Shown here: positions 39,301 to 46,099 of the stretch, piece after piece | Numbering within the stretch: the stretch's first letter is position 1 | Layout: each line of letters starts with the position of its first letter | Notes under the pieces: generated by a model | Told to the model about the DNA's origin: nothing | What the model saw: the letters and a program-made list of their open reading frames with translations, nothing else | Database searches by the model: none | DNA from: Apoda limacodes | Lineage: Eukaryota; Arthropoda; Insecta; Lepidoptera; Limacodidae | Direction: 5' to 3' | DNA: 64,000 bases | Assembly: GCA_946406115.1 (NCBI GenBank) | Contig: OX291551.1 | Span: 6,386,001-6,450,000, forward strand | Made by a program: the position numbers and the translations under genes

Positions 39301-42300
39301 TTACCAGCTGCGGACACTCCTAGGACCAATAAGATTGGCAGATGCTGAGTGTCAGTGTCGTGGAGGACCTCTAACGACATTGACCAGCTAATCTTGTGGG
39401 CTAAGGCGATGTCTAGTACGTCCGGTGCGTGACTGTCCGTAGAGGGATAGTGTGTTGGTGATCCTGGACCGATGACTAAATAATTTTTGCTCTCAGCATC
39501 TGCTTTTAGTTCACGACCCGATTTGGATGAGATACGTGAACCCCATTGTTGGTGTTTGGAATTAAGGTCACCTAAAATAAGTGTGGGGGTGGCATCGCAA
39601 AAGATATTGTCGATGTCACTTGGATCGAAGGGGGTTGCTGGTGGCTTATATGCGGCGAAGACTTTAAGCTCCGCATTGCCGACCTTTAGTTTTACACCTA
39701 TAGACCGAGTGTATGTAAAAAGGGGAAGGGGTAGTAATTCGTGAATAAGGTCACGTCTAATTAATACAGCCGTACCCCTGAAGGCCATATTAGCGGGAGA
39801 AATTTCGTCTCGCCTATAGGTGAAGAAATTTGGAATGCGGAGCTCATTCTCACCTCGGAGTTTCGTTTCGCCCAGTAACACAATGTGAACATCGTATTCC
39901 TGGACTAACGTTCTGAGGGCGGCTGTCTTGCCAATTATGCCCCCAGGGTTCCAATACACAATTCTTAATTTAAGGCCCCGATGAGGCCCCATTAAATTCC
40001 CACGTAAGAATTGTGGTGAGTTGTGCCAAGCAAGGGCTGGCAGGGGATTTTGGCCGGCAGCTATGGCCTCTATGGCCGCGTTTAGTGCCGCTATTGCGGC
40101 TCTGGCAACATTTAGTGCACCAGCTTGCATGCGGGGTGGGCCCTGAGTGTGTAGCATGCCACTAGGGCGGTTTGACGTAGTAGGTTGCGTCTGTTGTTTA
40201 GCGGCCGCTTGCGGCTGCATTTTTGTAATTGTTTGCGCTAACAATGGCTTAGGGGGTTGTGGGGGGTCCGCAAATTGGGGGGGGGGGGGGGGGCATAAAA
40301 ATGTATGGGGCGAACTGTGTGTCCGGTACTGTCGGAACGTTAGCCTGAACTGTTGTTGTGGGCTGGGGTGCGGATTTTTGCGTCGAGGCCTCTTTTTTTT
40401 CCCTCCGAGAGCTTGGGATCTGTCGGTGGGGGGATTGGCGGGGGGCATTAAATTTGCGCCCGAGGATAAGTCGTACTCCTGCGGCTGCAATTGTTGCAGG
40501 GGAGTGGGTGATGGCGGGGGCAAATTTGTAGCCCGTTGGGCTTTATTACGGGGTAACGGAGGGTTAATGGTCACCCCCCTGCGTCTCGCCTCGCGCCGGA
40601 AAACGGGACACGAGCGGCTGTTGGCCGTGTGCGCTTGCCTGCAATTGACGCATTTGACTGCAACCGATTGCCGATCGCAGTCGGACGCCGGGTGCTCGCC
40701 GCCGCAGCGCACCGTTTAATTGGCCGGTGACAGTTCGAGGAGGCGTGGCCAAATGCCTGGCACCTATGGCATTGTGCCGGACCGGGGCGAGTACGCCAGG
40801 CCTCAATTGTTATGCCAGGCATGCTTAGCAGCTCATTTACTGCGTACAGCTGTTGCAGCTCGGCAGAAGTATGCTTGTGTTGCAGCTGGGCATAATAAAT
40901 GCAGTTAGGTCGACCCCTAACCCTAATTTACACACAGTTAAACACAGTACAACATACTCGCACGTGCGACACGGGGAAGTTGGCCAATGCGAGGTCCTCA
41001 GCAAGCTCGTCAAGCAAGGTATCCTGCGGGAGCCCCTTGATGGCAATTTTGTGTGGTCGATCGCTGTCTAAGCTGTAGCAGTACCAAGATACTGCGTGAT
41101 CCAGCTTAGACAGCTCGTCTATATAGGCCTCTACCGTACGATACTCTAGAGGCGATTTAGGGAAAAATCGTACCCCTTTGCCAAACGGCCGGGCGTTGGG
41201 TGCGTGGCCTAATATAGAGTGCATCTTTTTTAGATGCGTCGACCACTGGGGGAGGGACTCTACGACTATGGGGGGGTGACTATTTTTGACTTTTTTGTCG
41301 TTGGCACTGATAAATAGTCCAGTGGTATACGCCGCGCTTTAGCGGTAAGCAAAACGTGGAGGAGATGTTTGCGCATCTGAGTACTATCCCACAAACAATT
41401 TATGATTATATCAATCATAAATTAATATGAGTTATTAATTTATGATTGCAGATATTTTTGTTATATTATTTTGTGTATCAATTGTAAAACCATTTTAAAC
41501 AATTTAATAGACTTGATCGCGTAAATACGCAGTTTTGTGCAATTTTTATAACAAAATTAAAAAAAGCATCTGAAGGATTGTAGAAAATATTTTTATTATT
41601 TATACCACTAAGTTGGCAAACAAGCTTACGGTCCGCCTGATGGTAAGCGGTCACCATAGCCTGTGAACGCTTGCAACACCATTGGTATCATTCGCGCGTT
41701 GCCAACCCTTCAAAACTCTAATAACTTCTTTCTTGAAGAACCCCATACTGTATTCCTTAGAGAAAACCTTGGCAGGGAGCTCATTCCACAACCTAAGCGT
41801 TCGCGGGAGGAAGTTTCTCTGAAACCGCACTGTACGCGACTATTTCGGTTCTAAAGTGTGAGAATGAATCTGCCGCTGGCGAGCGGTGCGATGGTAGAAA
41901 GAAGCCGTAGCCATCATTTCGAACAATTCCACAGAACACTTCCCTTTCTACAAGCGGTATTTTTTAGACAGACCAGTACACACAGTTAAACACAGTACAA
42001 CATACAATACTACGCTAAATTTACGTGCCGAGATGTTACCAGTTGTTTTTTTTATAAAACTCATAACTGACGCACGAATAGTCTTATTAGGGTGTTTTTT
42101 TTTCAAAGTATGAAAATCAAATATGTGTAAAACCAAGTCAAAACTTACCTTTATTTTACTTTAAATAAATAGTTAAATTAATAAATATAATGTCGTTATT
42201 TGAGTCTCGATATTGTCTTCAACACTTTAATGGTGATGGTTTCGTAAATAAATGTAATAGACTACCCATATCAGGATAATATAGATCGATTGAGTTGTTT

Positions 42301-45300
42301 TCTTAGCAGATTTGTTTGAAATGTTAGACGCAAATAATTATCATTATCTAACATATAATTCGCTTTTTTCATTTAATAATAAGTTACCTTGTACATTTAC
42401 CGTAACTTTTAAAAAATATAGTTTTTTTGAATTACTACTTTTCTTATTATTTATGGTTATTTTTTCTCGATTAGAAATCATATTTAAAATAGAACTTGTT
42501 ATAATTAATCCTTGAATGCTAACAGTCTTTACGTGTTTGACAGAGGGCATTCCATTCACCAATATAAACGCCTACAATGTCCATGATGTCAGCGAATGGA
42601 GGGACCTTAACATGAAATTTATCCTACAAGTGATGCGAGACTACAGACTACTGAAGGCCTACAGCGCGCCTTTTGGACAGGAAAGGTACCAAACCATGCC
42701 GTATATAGACGATGTAAGAAACGGTACCGAAGACGATCTTTATTCCAGATCCACTGGCCAGTCTGAAACTCCAAGTCAAACCCCTGAAGAAACAACACCA
42801 GTTGTGAACGTAGATAAACGTCTTAACGGTGTTGGTGATATATTAGAACTTTTATACAGGAATCCTGAAGAAGTGACGGAAGTGGGTGAGAAAAAGGAGC
42901 CTTCAGAATTGGGGATTCCTACTTGGAATTCGAAGCAGTACCTGTCGGATATGTATCCAGCTTGTGCCGCCTTGTTGCGTAAAGGGTTGCTGTGGGATGA
43001 AGATGGCGACGGACTAATAGAAAATGGTGGCTTTCCTGATCAGACTTATGATGCTTGGATTATGACTGGACCCAGGTGAGTATCTATTAATTTAACTAAT
43101 TAATAAATACTGCAAGACTAACTTACTACACAGGCAACTGTGTCACTTCTCGATAAATTCATATGGGTACAACAGTTCAGCTTTGTTGCTAACCTTTTTT
43201 TTTCATTTCTATTATTTTAGGAGAATATCTGATGTGACTAGCATGTACTCCATGCGACCCTGGTTCAAACTTTAAAACTTTTCCTTTTTTAATTAAAGTG
43301 GATTTTTAAACAATTTGGAATCAAAAAACACTGCGGTTTGTTTAACTTTAGCACCGGTCATTATGCTGATTCTCATCAAAAAGAGCCAGCAAGGAACTCT
43401 ATAGTTAATCTTAAAAAATATGTTTCAAAAATATCAAAAATAGGATAAGATCCTTTTCTATAAGAAGAGACCTGTGCCGGCAGTGGGGATGTAAGTACAC
43501 TAGCTGAAGACAACAAAATAATAGTACGTAACGTACAGAAGTCTCACTCCCGTCAGATCCCGTACAAAACGCGTAAATGTTAAAAAATAAAAGGTAAAAT
43601 TCAATCAAAGAGCGCCGCAGACAATCTTGCTTTACTTTGATCTAGAGGTTATGCTGACTTTCCAAAGCGCACAATACTCCGATTGTCAATTTTAATTTTT
43701 TTAAGTGCATATTGCGGCGGTATGTGGGTAGCGGCGATAAGTGGGGTTCGAGACATGGCACGGACTTTGGGAATTGAGGAAGACGAGCAAGAATTCTCTA
43801 AACTTCTCGAACGTGCCCGTAGCTCTTTTGAGGAGAAGTTGTGGACGGGCAACTATTACCGATTCGATACTCGGCCGAGAAACGGAAAAGTTGTTATGGC
43901 GGACCAGTTAGCGGGACAGTGGTAAGTGATCCTTGGAAATGCAGTGCCTTTTTTTAAAATAGAATATGTAAGGTTCAAAAGCCTTTTTGGACAGGGAAGG
44001 AAAGATGTAAACCTAGTACAATCATATATGGAGAATGGCCATTGTTCTAAGGACTCTGTAAATTTATTAATTTTATTCAAAAAAGTAACTTATAAAAATT
44101 ATACTTTTTTAAGGAGGTAAATAAAGTTAAATAAGTCGAAAGTTTTTATTGAAAAAAAAAACCGAACTTGCGCACGTCCTTTTATTTTAGACATTTCTTA
44201 GGATCTCTCTCTTTTCAACACGGTCACAAAACAGCCTTTGAGCATTGTCAGTACCGCTCCAGCGCGTTTTACTATGGTTTTTTTTTAAATTCTTAGCAGG
44301 ACCCTACGTATCTCCAAACTAAGTTCTTAATTTGGAAAAATAAACTACAACGTGTTTGTCAAAACGTATCATAACTATTAGATTCTATTAAATATCCTCT
44401 CTTAAAACATTTTAACACTAATAACAGTATTTACAGTCGTATGACACAACACACACGCCTGAATTACGTCCTCACCTTGGTGGGGCGCCACCCACGGTCT
44501 CGTGTGCTCATCTGTAATCAGCAGCCTAACTCATTTACATCATAATGTTCTATTATTATGGTAATGTTAATATCAATATCATCAGGTTTCTCCGTGCGTC
44601 AGGATCAACTGACCAAGTGTTCCCAGACGCTAATGTTAAGAAAGCACTAATGACCATATACCAGAACAATGTGGTGCAGTTCAAAGGCGGGAAGTATGGG
44701 GCAGTTAATGGATACGTAGTGGGGAACAAAGGCCATATAGACACCAGTGCGGTGCAGAGTGAGGAAGTATGGACTGGAGTCACTTTTGGCCTAGCGGCAC
44801 TTATGATATACGAAGGTAAGCCATATTCAAGATGCGTATTTTTCTGAAGCATTGTATTGAATGTGCTCTATGCTCTAAATTCGCGTAAAGGATCGTTGTC
44901 ATCATACCAGCTTTTTTGGTATTGCACTACAATCCACTGCTGGACATAAGCCTTCTGCATGGCGCACCACTTACTAAGTACCTCTTAATTTTATCGGTCT
45001 ATCGAGCAAGAGTTCGTCTCACGTTTTGCTTACCGCGTATCGGGGAACTCCCTCCTGGCGCTGACTCACCTTCTGGTTCGAGGCTCACGCTGGTCGAAGC
45101 GGCGACCCCAAGAGCGGCAACCCAAACCGAGGCTCCACCCGCGGGAGCCCTTCAGCATTGGGCGCTATATGGGCTGAGACTTCTTCAGAATCTTGCCCCA
45201 AAAGCCCGGTGGAGCAGTAATGGCTGCATCAACCAACTGCATAGTCAGTTTAGAAAAAAAAATGTTTTGCTTTCTAATAATAATAGGTGTAAATAATTAA

Positions 45301-45660
45301 CACCCCATCAAAAACTGCGTGTACTGGAAGACGCTGGTGGCCCAGTCCTTACGAACTAATATAGATAAGTCTATGATAGAAATATTCAAATACTGAGTTC
45401 TGAAGCATTGTGCGTAATTTCCAGGTATGCATGAGGAAGCATTTGCTACTGCCGGGGGCCTATACAAGACTATGAACGAAATGGGCCTATCGTTCGAAAC
45501 ACCTGAAGCCCTAACCGAGCAAGGGCACCACCGCTCGATAGGCTACATGCGTCCGTTGGCTATTTGGGCCATGTACCAGGCCCTGTTATCCCGACCGCCA
45601 TCTTTCACCCATACAGTCAATGGGCAAGCCAATCATACTAAACAAATGAATGGGTTATAG
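18159..45660 (+). CDS. GBA2: Non-lysosomal glucosylceramidase (GH116, GBA2 family), 15 coding exons
   Basis: Cleaves glucosylceramide to glucose and ceramide; the family acts at cytosolic faces of ER/Golgi/plasma membranes. Coding exons: 18159-18310, 18399-18487, 20150-20330, 22637-22799, 23529-23655, 26178-26486, 27481-27604, 28051-28176, 32962-33072, 33805-33919, 34523-34652, 42544-43075, 43706-43921, 44586-44815, 45425-45660. All have AG/GT borders and compatible phases; they sum to 2841 nt, i.e. 946 residues plus TAG, against about 927 in the human enzyme. The N-terminal beta-sandwich domain (about residues 80-400) opens with [14 protein letters not shown]. The catalytic (alpha/alpha)6 domain (about 450-920) carries [47 protein letters not shown] and [10 protein letters not shown]. 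Family work places the human nucleophile and acid/base at Glu527 and Asp677; I expect them in the YNTYDV and DQTYD blocks, but this needs an alignment. No signal peptide is seen. An extra segment of about 110 residues sits in exon 12. Introns carry many transposons, the largest intron being 7.9 kb. Confidence 0.95.
18399..18487 (+). CDS. GBA2: GBA2 exon 2
   Basis: Acceptor ggttacag, donor gtaagt. Encodes a basic stretch, [16 protein letters not shown], ending MF; the glycine that opens the family GGIGGG block is split over the next junction. Confidence 0.9.
19050..19860 (+). mobile_element. LINE 3' end with ATT-type tail
   Basis: An open frame to 19499 reads [40 protein letters not shown] and [20 protein letters not shown], the C-terminal end of a non-LTR ORF2. 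It is followed by about 330 bp of UTR and a (TTA)n tail at 19839-19857. In GBA2 intron 2. Confidence 0.75.
20150..20330 (+). CDS. GBA2: GBA2 exon 3 (GH116 N-domain hallmark)
   Basis: Acceptor cccccttag, donor gtaagt. Contains [19 protein letters not shown] and the following [10 protein letters not shown], the most recognisable motif of the GH116 N-terminal domain; it identifies the gene. Confidence 0.95.
20420..21290 (+). mobile_element. LINE RT relic, interrupted
   Basis: 20495-20640 reads [10 protein letters not shown] and [16 protein letters not shown] (RT palm and after), and 21150-21290 reads [14 protein letters not shown]. About 500 bp with a (CA)n run at 20935-20952 separates the parts. 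GBA2 intron 3. Confidence 0.55.
21345..21575 (-). repeat. tRNA-derived SINE, reverse copy
   Basis: Reverse complement has a B-box GGTTCGATTCC (about 21510), then tttgtctgagtg..., gtatccgttgtctggtatcc and a ccagatggcgctg end. A matching copy is at 56155-56395 (-) and a diverged one at 28790-28995 (+). Confidence 0.6.
21785..21955 (+). mobile_element. LINE family X 3' fragment
   Basis: Contains the FFKKEV-type end (cgattcttcaagaaagaagt) and aagggtcggcaacgcgcgag, then a degenerate 3' UTR ending ttatgggtataaaaaaaaa. Same family as the better copy at 46100-46948. Confidence 0.65.
22340..22590 (+). mobile_element. LINE family X 3' UTR fragment(s)
   Basis: gtttcaagcgtccatagcct then ttagtggtataaaaaaataa; the characteristic 'caccttagtggtat' end occurs twice (about 22436-22455 and 22549-22566), suggesting a duplicated tail. 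Confidence 0.6.
22637..22799 (+). CDS. GBA2: GBA2 exon 4
   Basis: Acceptor ttccag, donor gtaatc. Encodes the [13 protein letters not shown] and [13 protein letters not shown] blocks that match the vertebrate [10 protein letters not shown] / CRQITPILPHDY region. Joins exon 3 through a split codon. Confidence 0.93.
23529..23655 (+). CDS. GBA2: GBA2 exon 5
   Basis: Acceptor gattacag, donor gtttgt at phase 1. Reads [20 protein letters not shown], the beta-strand region matching [20 protein letters not shown] in vertebrates, then a short lysine-rich end. Confidence 0.92.
24590..24895 (-). mobile_element. LINE family X 3' fragment, reverse
   Basis: Starts gtggctaacaagcttgcggc and contains the reversed ORF2 C-terminal end with ccgactcttcgaaaatctaa and cctaagcgttcgcgggag. 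Diverged from the 46100 copy. GBA2 intron 5. Confidence 0.7.
26178..26486 (+). CDS. GBA2: GBA2 exon 6 (variable region)
   Basis: Acceptor cttttttag, donor gtaagt. 103 codons. The first part ([20 protein letters not shown]) fits the N-domain; the second half is a charged, lysine/glutamate-rich low-complexity stretch ([20 protein letters not shown]), probably a surface loop. Phase 1 at both ends. Confidence 0.9.
26786..27025 (+). repeat. Lepidopteran-type SINE
   Basis: gtcggttgcggcccacgggt, B-box-like gaggttcgagcctcg at about 26840, then gaaggaaaacatcctgagga and ccgcactgggcctgcgtgtg. A reverse copy lies at 61285-61510. Confidence 0.6.
27481..27604 (+). CDS. GBA2: GBA2 exon 7
   Basis: Acceptor ttcggcag, donor gtaaga. 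Contains [15 protein letters not shown], the counterpart of the vertebrate EFSLAWDMPRIMF block. Confidence 0.94.
28051..28176 (+). CDS. GBA2: GBA2 exon 8
   Basis: Acceptor aaattatag, donor gtaagt. Reads [20 protein letters not shown] then [12 protein letters not shown], matching the family RYTRFFGQDG...YAEWEERISAWQ segment that links the two domains. Confidence 0.94.
28790..28995 (+). repeat. tRNA-derived SINE, forward diverged copy
   Basis: ggctccgtcgttcagtaagt with gggtttgattg as a degenerate B box, then an aaacacacacgtgtttgtat tract and ggaccagatggcgctgtatg end. Related to the reverse copies at 21345 and 56155. Confidence 0.5.
29880..30480 (+). repeat. Interspersed repeat with caaatcggaccagtagtttc end
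   Basis: Includes gaaaagaaaagttttcttct near 30010 and aaagattttttcaaatcggaccagtagtttctgaaattagcgcattcaaacaaacag (30366-30421), a common lepidopteran repeat end. Class not determined. Confidence 0.4.
30846..31330 (+). mobile_element. RTE-clade LINE fragment
   Basis: Reads [60 protein letters not shown] and later the [11 protein letters not shown] / [13 protein letters not shown] region: the RT C-terminal part typical of RTE elements. Shifts and stops present. Confidence 0.75.
31930..32145 (+). mobile_element. LINE family X tail, degenerate
   Basis: [20 protein letters not shown] matches a shifted reading of the family X C-terminal region, followed by the caagcatccataagctacgg and ggccgtaagcttgtttgtca 3' UTR pieces. 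Confidence 0.6.
32803..32846. repeat. Perfect 17-bp inverted repeat, 10-nt loop
   Basis: GGTCAGCTCACACCGAG at 32803-32819 and its exact inverse complement at 32830-32846. GBA2 intron 8, 115 bp before exon 9. Function unknown; it lies at the end of a GC-rich repeat related to 29240-29300. Confidence 0.7.
32962..33072 (+). CDS. GBA2: GBA2 exon 9
   Basis: Acceptor gttccag, donor gtagca. Encodes [20 protein letters not shown] and TLWLDVRDN, entry to the catalytic domain (family: NELYFLADGGTVWLEV). A 172-bp TIR element begins 59 bp after the donor. Confidence 0.95.
33131..33302. mobile_element. 172-bp TIR element, copy 2 (GBA2 intron 9)
   Basis: Same length, ends and orientation as the copy at 1020-1191. 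It lies 59 bp after the exon 9 donor of GBA2, so its insertion was tolerated close to a splice site. Confidence 0.7.
33805..33919 (+). CDS. GBA2: GBA2 exon 10 (catalytic block)
   Basis: Acceptor tatttcag, donor gttagt. Contains [20 protein letters not shown], nearly identical to the vertebrate block and expected to hold the catalytic nucleophile region, then [10 protein letters not shown]. Confidence 0.95.
34095..34250 (-). repeat. Repeat with ccacgctggcctaatgtg motif
   Basis: acaacaggggcacaagcctc ... taccacgctggcctaatgtggcttggcgga, then a tcaaactagtggcc/ctgtcagagttttca tail. A related one is at 47640-47820 (accacgctgacctagtgcgg). Frequently seen in lepidopteran DNA; class undetermined. Confidence 0.4.
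34255..34440 (-). repeat. 5S rRNA-derived SINE, reverse copy (GBA2 intron 10)
   Basis: Reverse complement reads GAAGTTAAGCAACGTCGGGC, then GATCAGTACGCGTATAGG and GTGACCGG, the internal promoter half of 5S rRNA. After it come gttgctccgtgttttggagg and cgtcagtcctagc, shared with the copy at 63090. The 5S 5' half is diverged, so it is not a working 5S gene. Confidence 0.7.
34523..34652 (+). CDS. GBA2: GBA2 exon 11
   Basis: Acceptor tttgtttag, donor gtacga. Encodes [12 protein letters not shown] and [10 protein letters not shown], matching SLQYDMALAT and NVIPHDIGDP of vertebrate GBA2. The intron that follows is 7.9 kb and contains the long antisense LINE. Confidence 0.94.
35645..35708. repeat. 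Foldback repeat in GBA2 intron 11
   Basis: ATTTTCAACACACTTG at 35645-35660 and its exact inverse complement at 35693-35708, 32 nt apart. May be the paired ends of a small element. Confidence 0.6.
36430..36765 (+). repeat. Interspersed repeat copy (GBA2 intron 11)
   Basis: aatatcataattgcgaaagt, gagctgaaatttagtaaaga, gacataggctacttgtta and a final ccgataaccaaattaggact block; same family as 5090-5470. Confidence 0.5.
37284..40712 (-). CDS. LINE endonuclease/reverse transcriptase frame, 1142 codons
   Basis: Open from 40712 (a GTG, not a real start) to the stop at 37284. In order: the last Gag knuckles ([25 protein letters not shown]), a Pro/Gln-rich linker, APE-type endonuclease from about residue 250 ([36 protein letters not shown]), RT from about 690 ([47 protein letters not shown] at about 917), and a C-terminal end. 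The Gag end is in the same frame as the endonuclease with no stop between. Upstream knuckle sequence is in another frame, so an indel near 40700-40712 breaks the element. A G16 run at 40278-40293 lies in the linker. Confidence 0.9.
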   Translation of the reverse strand: MRCGGEHPASDCDRQSVAVKCVNCRQAHTANSRSCPVFRREARRRGVTINPPLPRNKAQRATNLPPPSPTPLQQLQPQEYDLSSGANLMPPANPPTDRSQALGGKKKRPRRKNPHPSPQQQFRLTFRQYRTHSSPHTFLCPPPPPQFADPPQPPKPLLAQTITKMQPQAAAKQQTQPTTSNRPSGMLHTQGPPRMQAGALNVARAAIAALNAAIEAIAAGQNPLPALAWHNSPQFLRGNLMGPHRGLKLRIVYWNPGGIIGKTAALRTLVQEYDVHIVLLGETKLRGENELRIPNFFTYRRDEISPANMAFRGTAVLIRRDLIHELLPLPLFTYTRSIGVKLKVGNAELKVFAAYKPPATPFDPSDIDNIFCDATPTLILGDLNSKHQQWGSRISSKSGRELKADAESKNYLVIGPGSPTHYPSTDSHAPDVLDIALAHKISWSMSLEVLHDTDTQHLPILLVLGVSAAGKPLPNPRRITDWAIFHRAMLNFQLPAGGISTPLEVEEAVSTFTTAIAQALRESTSISATVSGKKLLPAHLRAKIREKRALRKHWCQTRCPVAKRDLNRFSAELRLEIANYRQHSWDQVIFKASVDDTAQYRLARQITKTPAPICPLIDTAGIRHYHAAERAELFADHFEDQFKPNPIIDPAHTLGVTERVEQFLAAPAPPLRGDYFISPKEVRKEASKLNKRKSPGPDEIPNKAIIMLPRKGLVALTRIFNGILRTGHFPSSWKIGKIIVLPKPGKGRHRPEHYRPITLLSNLAKLFERLLLLRISPHIQLRPEQFGFRDSHSTTLQLVRVLHHMAFELNKGRRTVGVFLDMEKAFDRVWHEGLLHKLLETDIPPMLGRVIASFLDKRSFYVSVENNQSACKPIRAGVPQGSCLSPLLYALFTNDIPTLSDSGLAEGVEDVILALYADDSAYMSSSRKASLAAKKMQRLLDTLPGWLDKWRIAVNASKTSAILTGLQKFLPPKLVFRGQVIEWQPTVKYLGFIIDRPLRMRKMLDHVSAGAVASRACLRPVLSSELPLRTKIRLYKLYIRSRLTYAAPAWYGLLSSTSKRKLQAVQNKSLRYITGAGRYVRNSTIARDTKTESLAEFISGLSKRLFTRADNSHHVHLRGIAPLHARPPEGRALPRELIPVGE
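40564..41345 (-). pseudogene. LINE ORF1 (Gag) remnant, frameshifted
   Basis: [18 protein letters not shown] at about 41340-41285 leads into 41224-40928, then a stop (TAA near 40929), a shifted [20 protein letters not shown] and [20 protein letters not shown]. The stop lies in a 29-bp segment that also occurs at 41977-42005. The 5' part of ORF1 is missing. Confidence 0.75.
41594..41975 (-). mobile_element. LINE family X 3' fragment, reverse (GBA2 intron 11)
   Basis: From accactaagttggcaaacaa through cctaagcgttcgcgggagga and gcgagcggtgcgatggtaga to acaagcggtatttttt, where similarity stops. Same family as the 46100 and 60200 copies. Confidence 0.75.
42544..43075 (+). CDS. GBA2: GBA2 exon 12 (catalytic, with insert)
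   Basis: Acceptor tgacag, donor gtgagt. The start [20 protein letters not shown] and the end [20 protein letters not shown] are conserved catalytic-domain sequence. Between RDYRLL and YLSDMYP are roughly 110 residues, polar and Thr/Glu-rich, absent from vertebrate GBA2. The insert is open throughout. The plausible internal splice (gtacca at 42686 to acceptor at 42937) would shift the frame, so it is not a retained intron. Confidence 0.94.
43706..43921 (+). CDS. GBA2: GBA2 exon 13
   Basis: Acceptor ttttttaag, donor gtaagt. Reads [20 protein letters not shown], then the [10 protein letters not shown] block (family VMSDQCAGQW) with the Trp codon split by the donor. Confidence 0.95.
44586..44815 (+). 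CDS. GBA2: GBA2 exon 14
   Basis: Acceptor atatcatcag, donor gtaagc at phase 1. Contains [20 protein letters not shown] and [20 protein letters not shown], family blocks GAVNGM... and VQSDEVWVGVVYGLAATMI. Confidence 0.95.
44925..45265 (-). repeat. GC-rich dispersed repeat, copy 2 (GBA2 intron 14)
   Basis: Reverse complement gives cagccattactgctccacc, gggcttttggggcaag, cagcccatatagcgcc, gtgagcctcgaacc and ggagttccccgatacgcgg in the same order as at 7857-8300, with scattered indels. The + strand open frame here is a by-product. Confidence 0.65.
45425..45660 (+). CDS. GBA2: GBA2 exon 15 (stop)
   Basis: Acceptor atttccag. Encodes [20 protein letters not shown] and [20 protein letters not shown], then a short divergent tail ending NGL and TAG at 45658-45660. 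Confidence 0.95.
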
Positions 45661-45761
45661 TGTTTATTTGTATTTAGCCTACATAGGGTACACAGTACAT
45701 TGTTGGCACTCATCGTTAATAATTTAAAAATAATGATTCTAAAACCTTTTTTCATTCATGG

Positions 45762-45936
45762 AATAAAATTGTTAAATTCTTGTATCTTTAAAGAAAAAAA
45801 AACTACACTTGTTTTTTAATGTTCCAGTTAGCTAAAGACAGCGTTGATAATAGGTTAGTAATATTTATATAGATTAAAATTTAACGGGGTGCTAGTAATT
45901 GTATGGTTTACCCTACTTGTATCTGCTGATAATAAA
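45762..45936 (+). promoter_or_regulatory. GBA2 candidate polyadenylation signals
   Basis: AATAAA occurs at 45762-45767, 102 bp after the GBA2 stop, and again at 45931-45936. Either could end the transcript; no cDNA is available to choose. Confidence 0.5.
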
Positions 45937-46099
45937 ACTTTGTAGAGCACTATGTAGCAAATTTTTTTAGGTTGGGTTTTTTAGTATTTAAAGCATCTCC
46001 TAGTTCAAAATGTCATATTTTAATATATTTGCATATGTGTAATTTTTCTAATAGTGGGTTAAATAGGCCAATCGACAGAGCAACTAAGGTATTAAGGAG

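Larger units (their letters stand above)
36780..41345 (-). mobile_element. Long Jockey-like LINE, 5' truncated (GBA2 intron 11)
   Basis: Antisense to GBA2. ORF1 remnant 41345-40712 has the Gag region ([40 protein letters not shown]) and a CCHC knuckle [14 protein letters not shown]. The ORF2 frame is 37284-40712. The 3' UTR runs down to about 36780 and includes a 36960-37220 tract that is A-rich on + (T-rich in element sense) and a hairpin ggcct...aggcc at 36920-36940. Both outer ends are approximate. Confidence 0.85.

Noticed and set aside
40147..40719. 190-codon forward Gly/Cys-rich frame
   Set aside because: Antisense shadow of the LINE endonuclease/Gag frame, which has clear domain motifs on the other strand.
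40921..40935. Telomere-like TTAGGGTTAGGG on the - strand
   Set aside because: Only two units, within the LINE Gag frame; insect telomeres are TTAGG and need long arrays.
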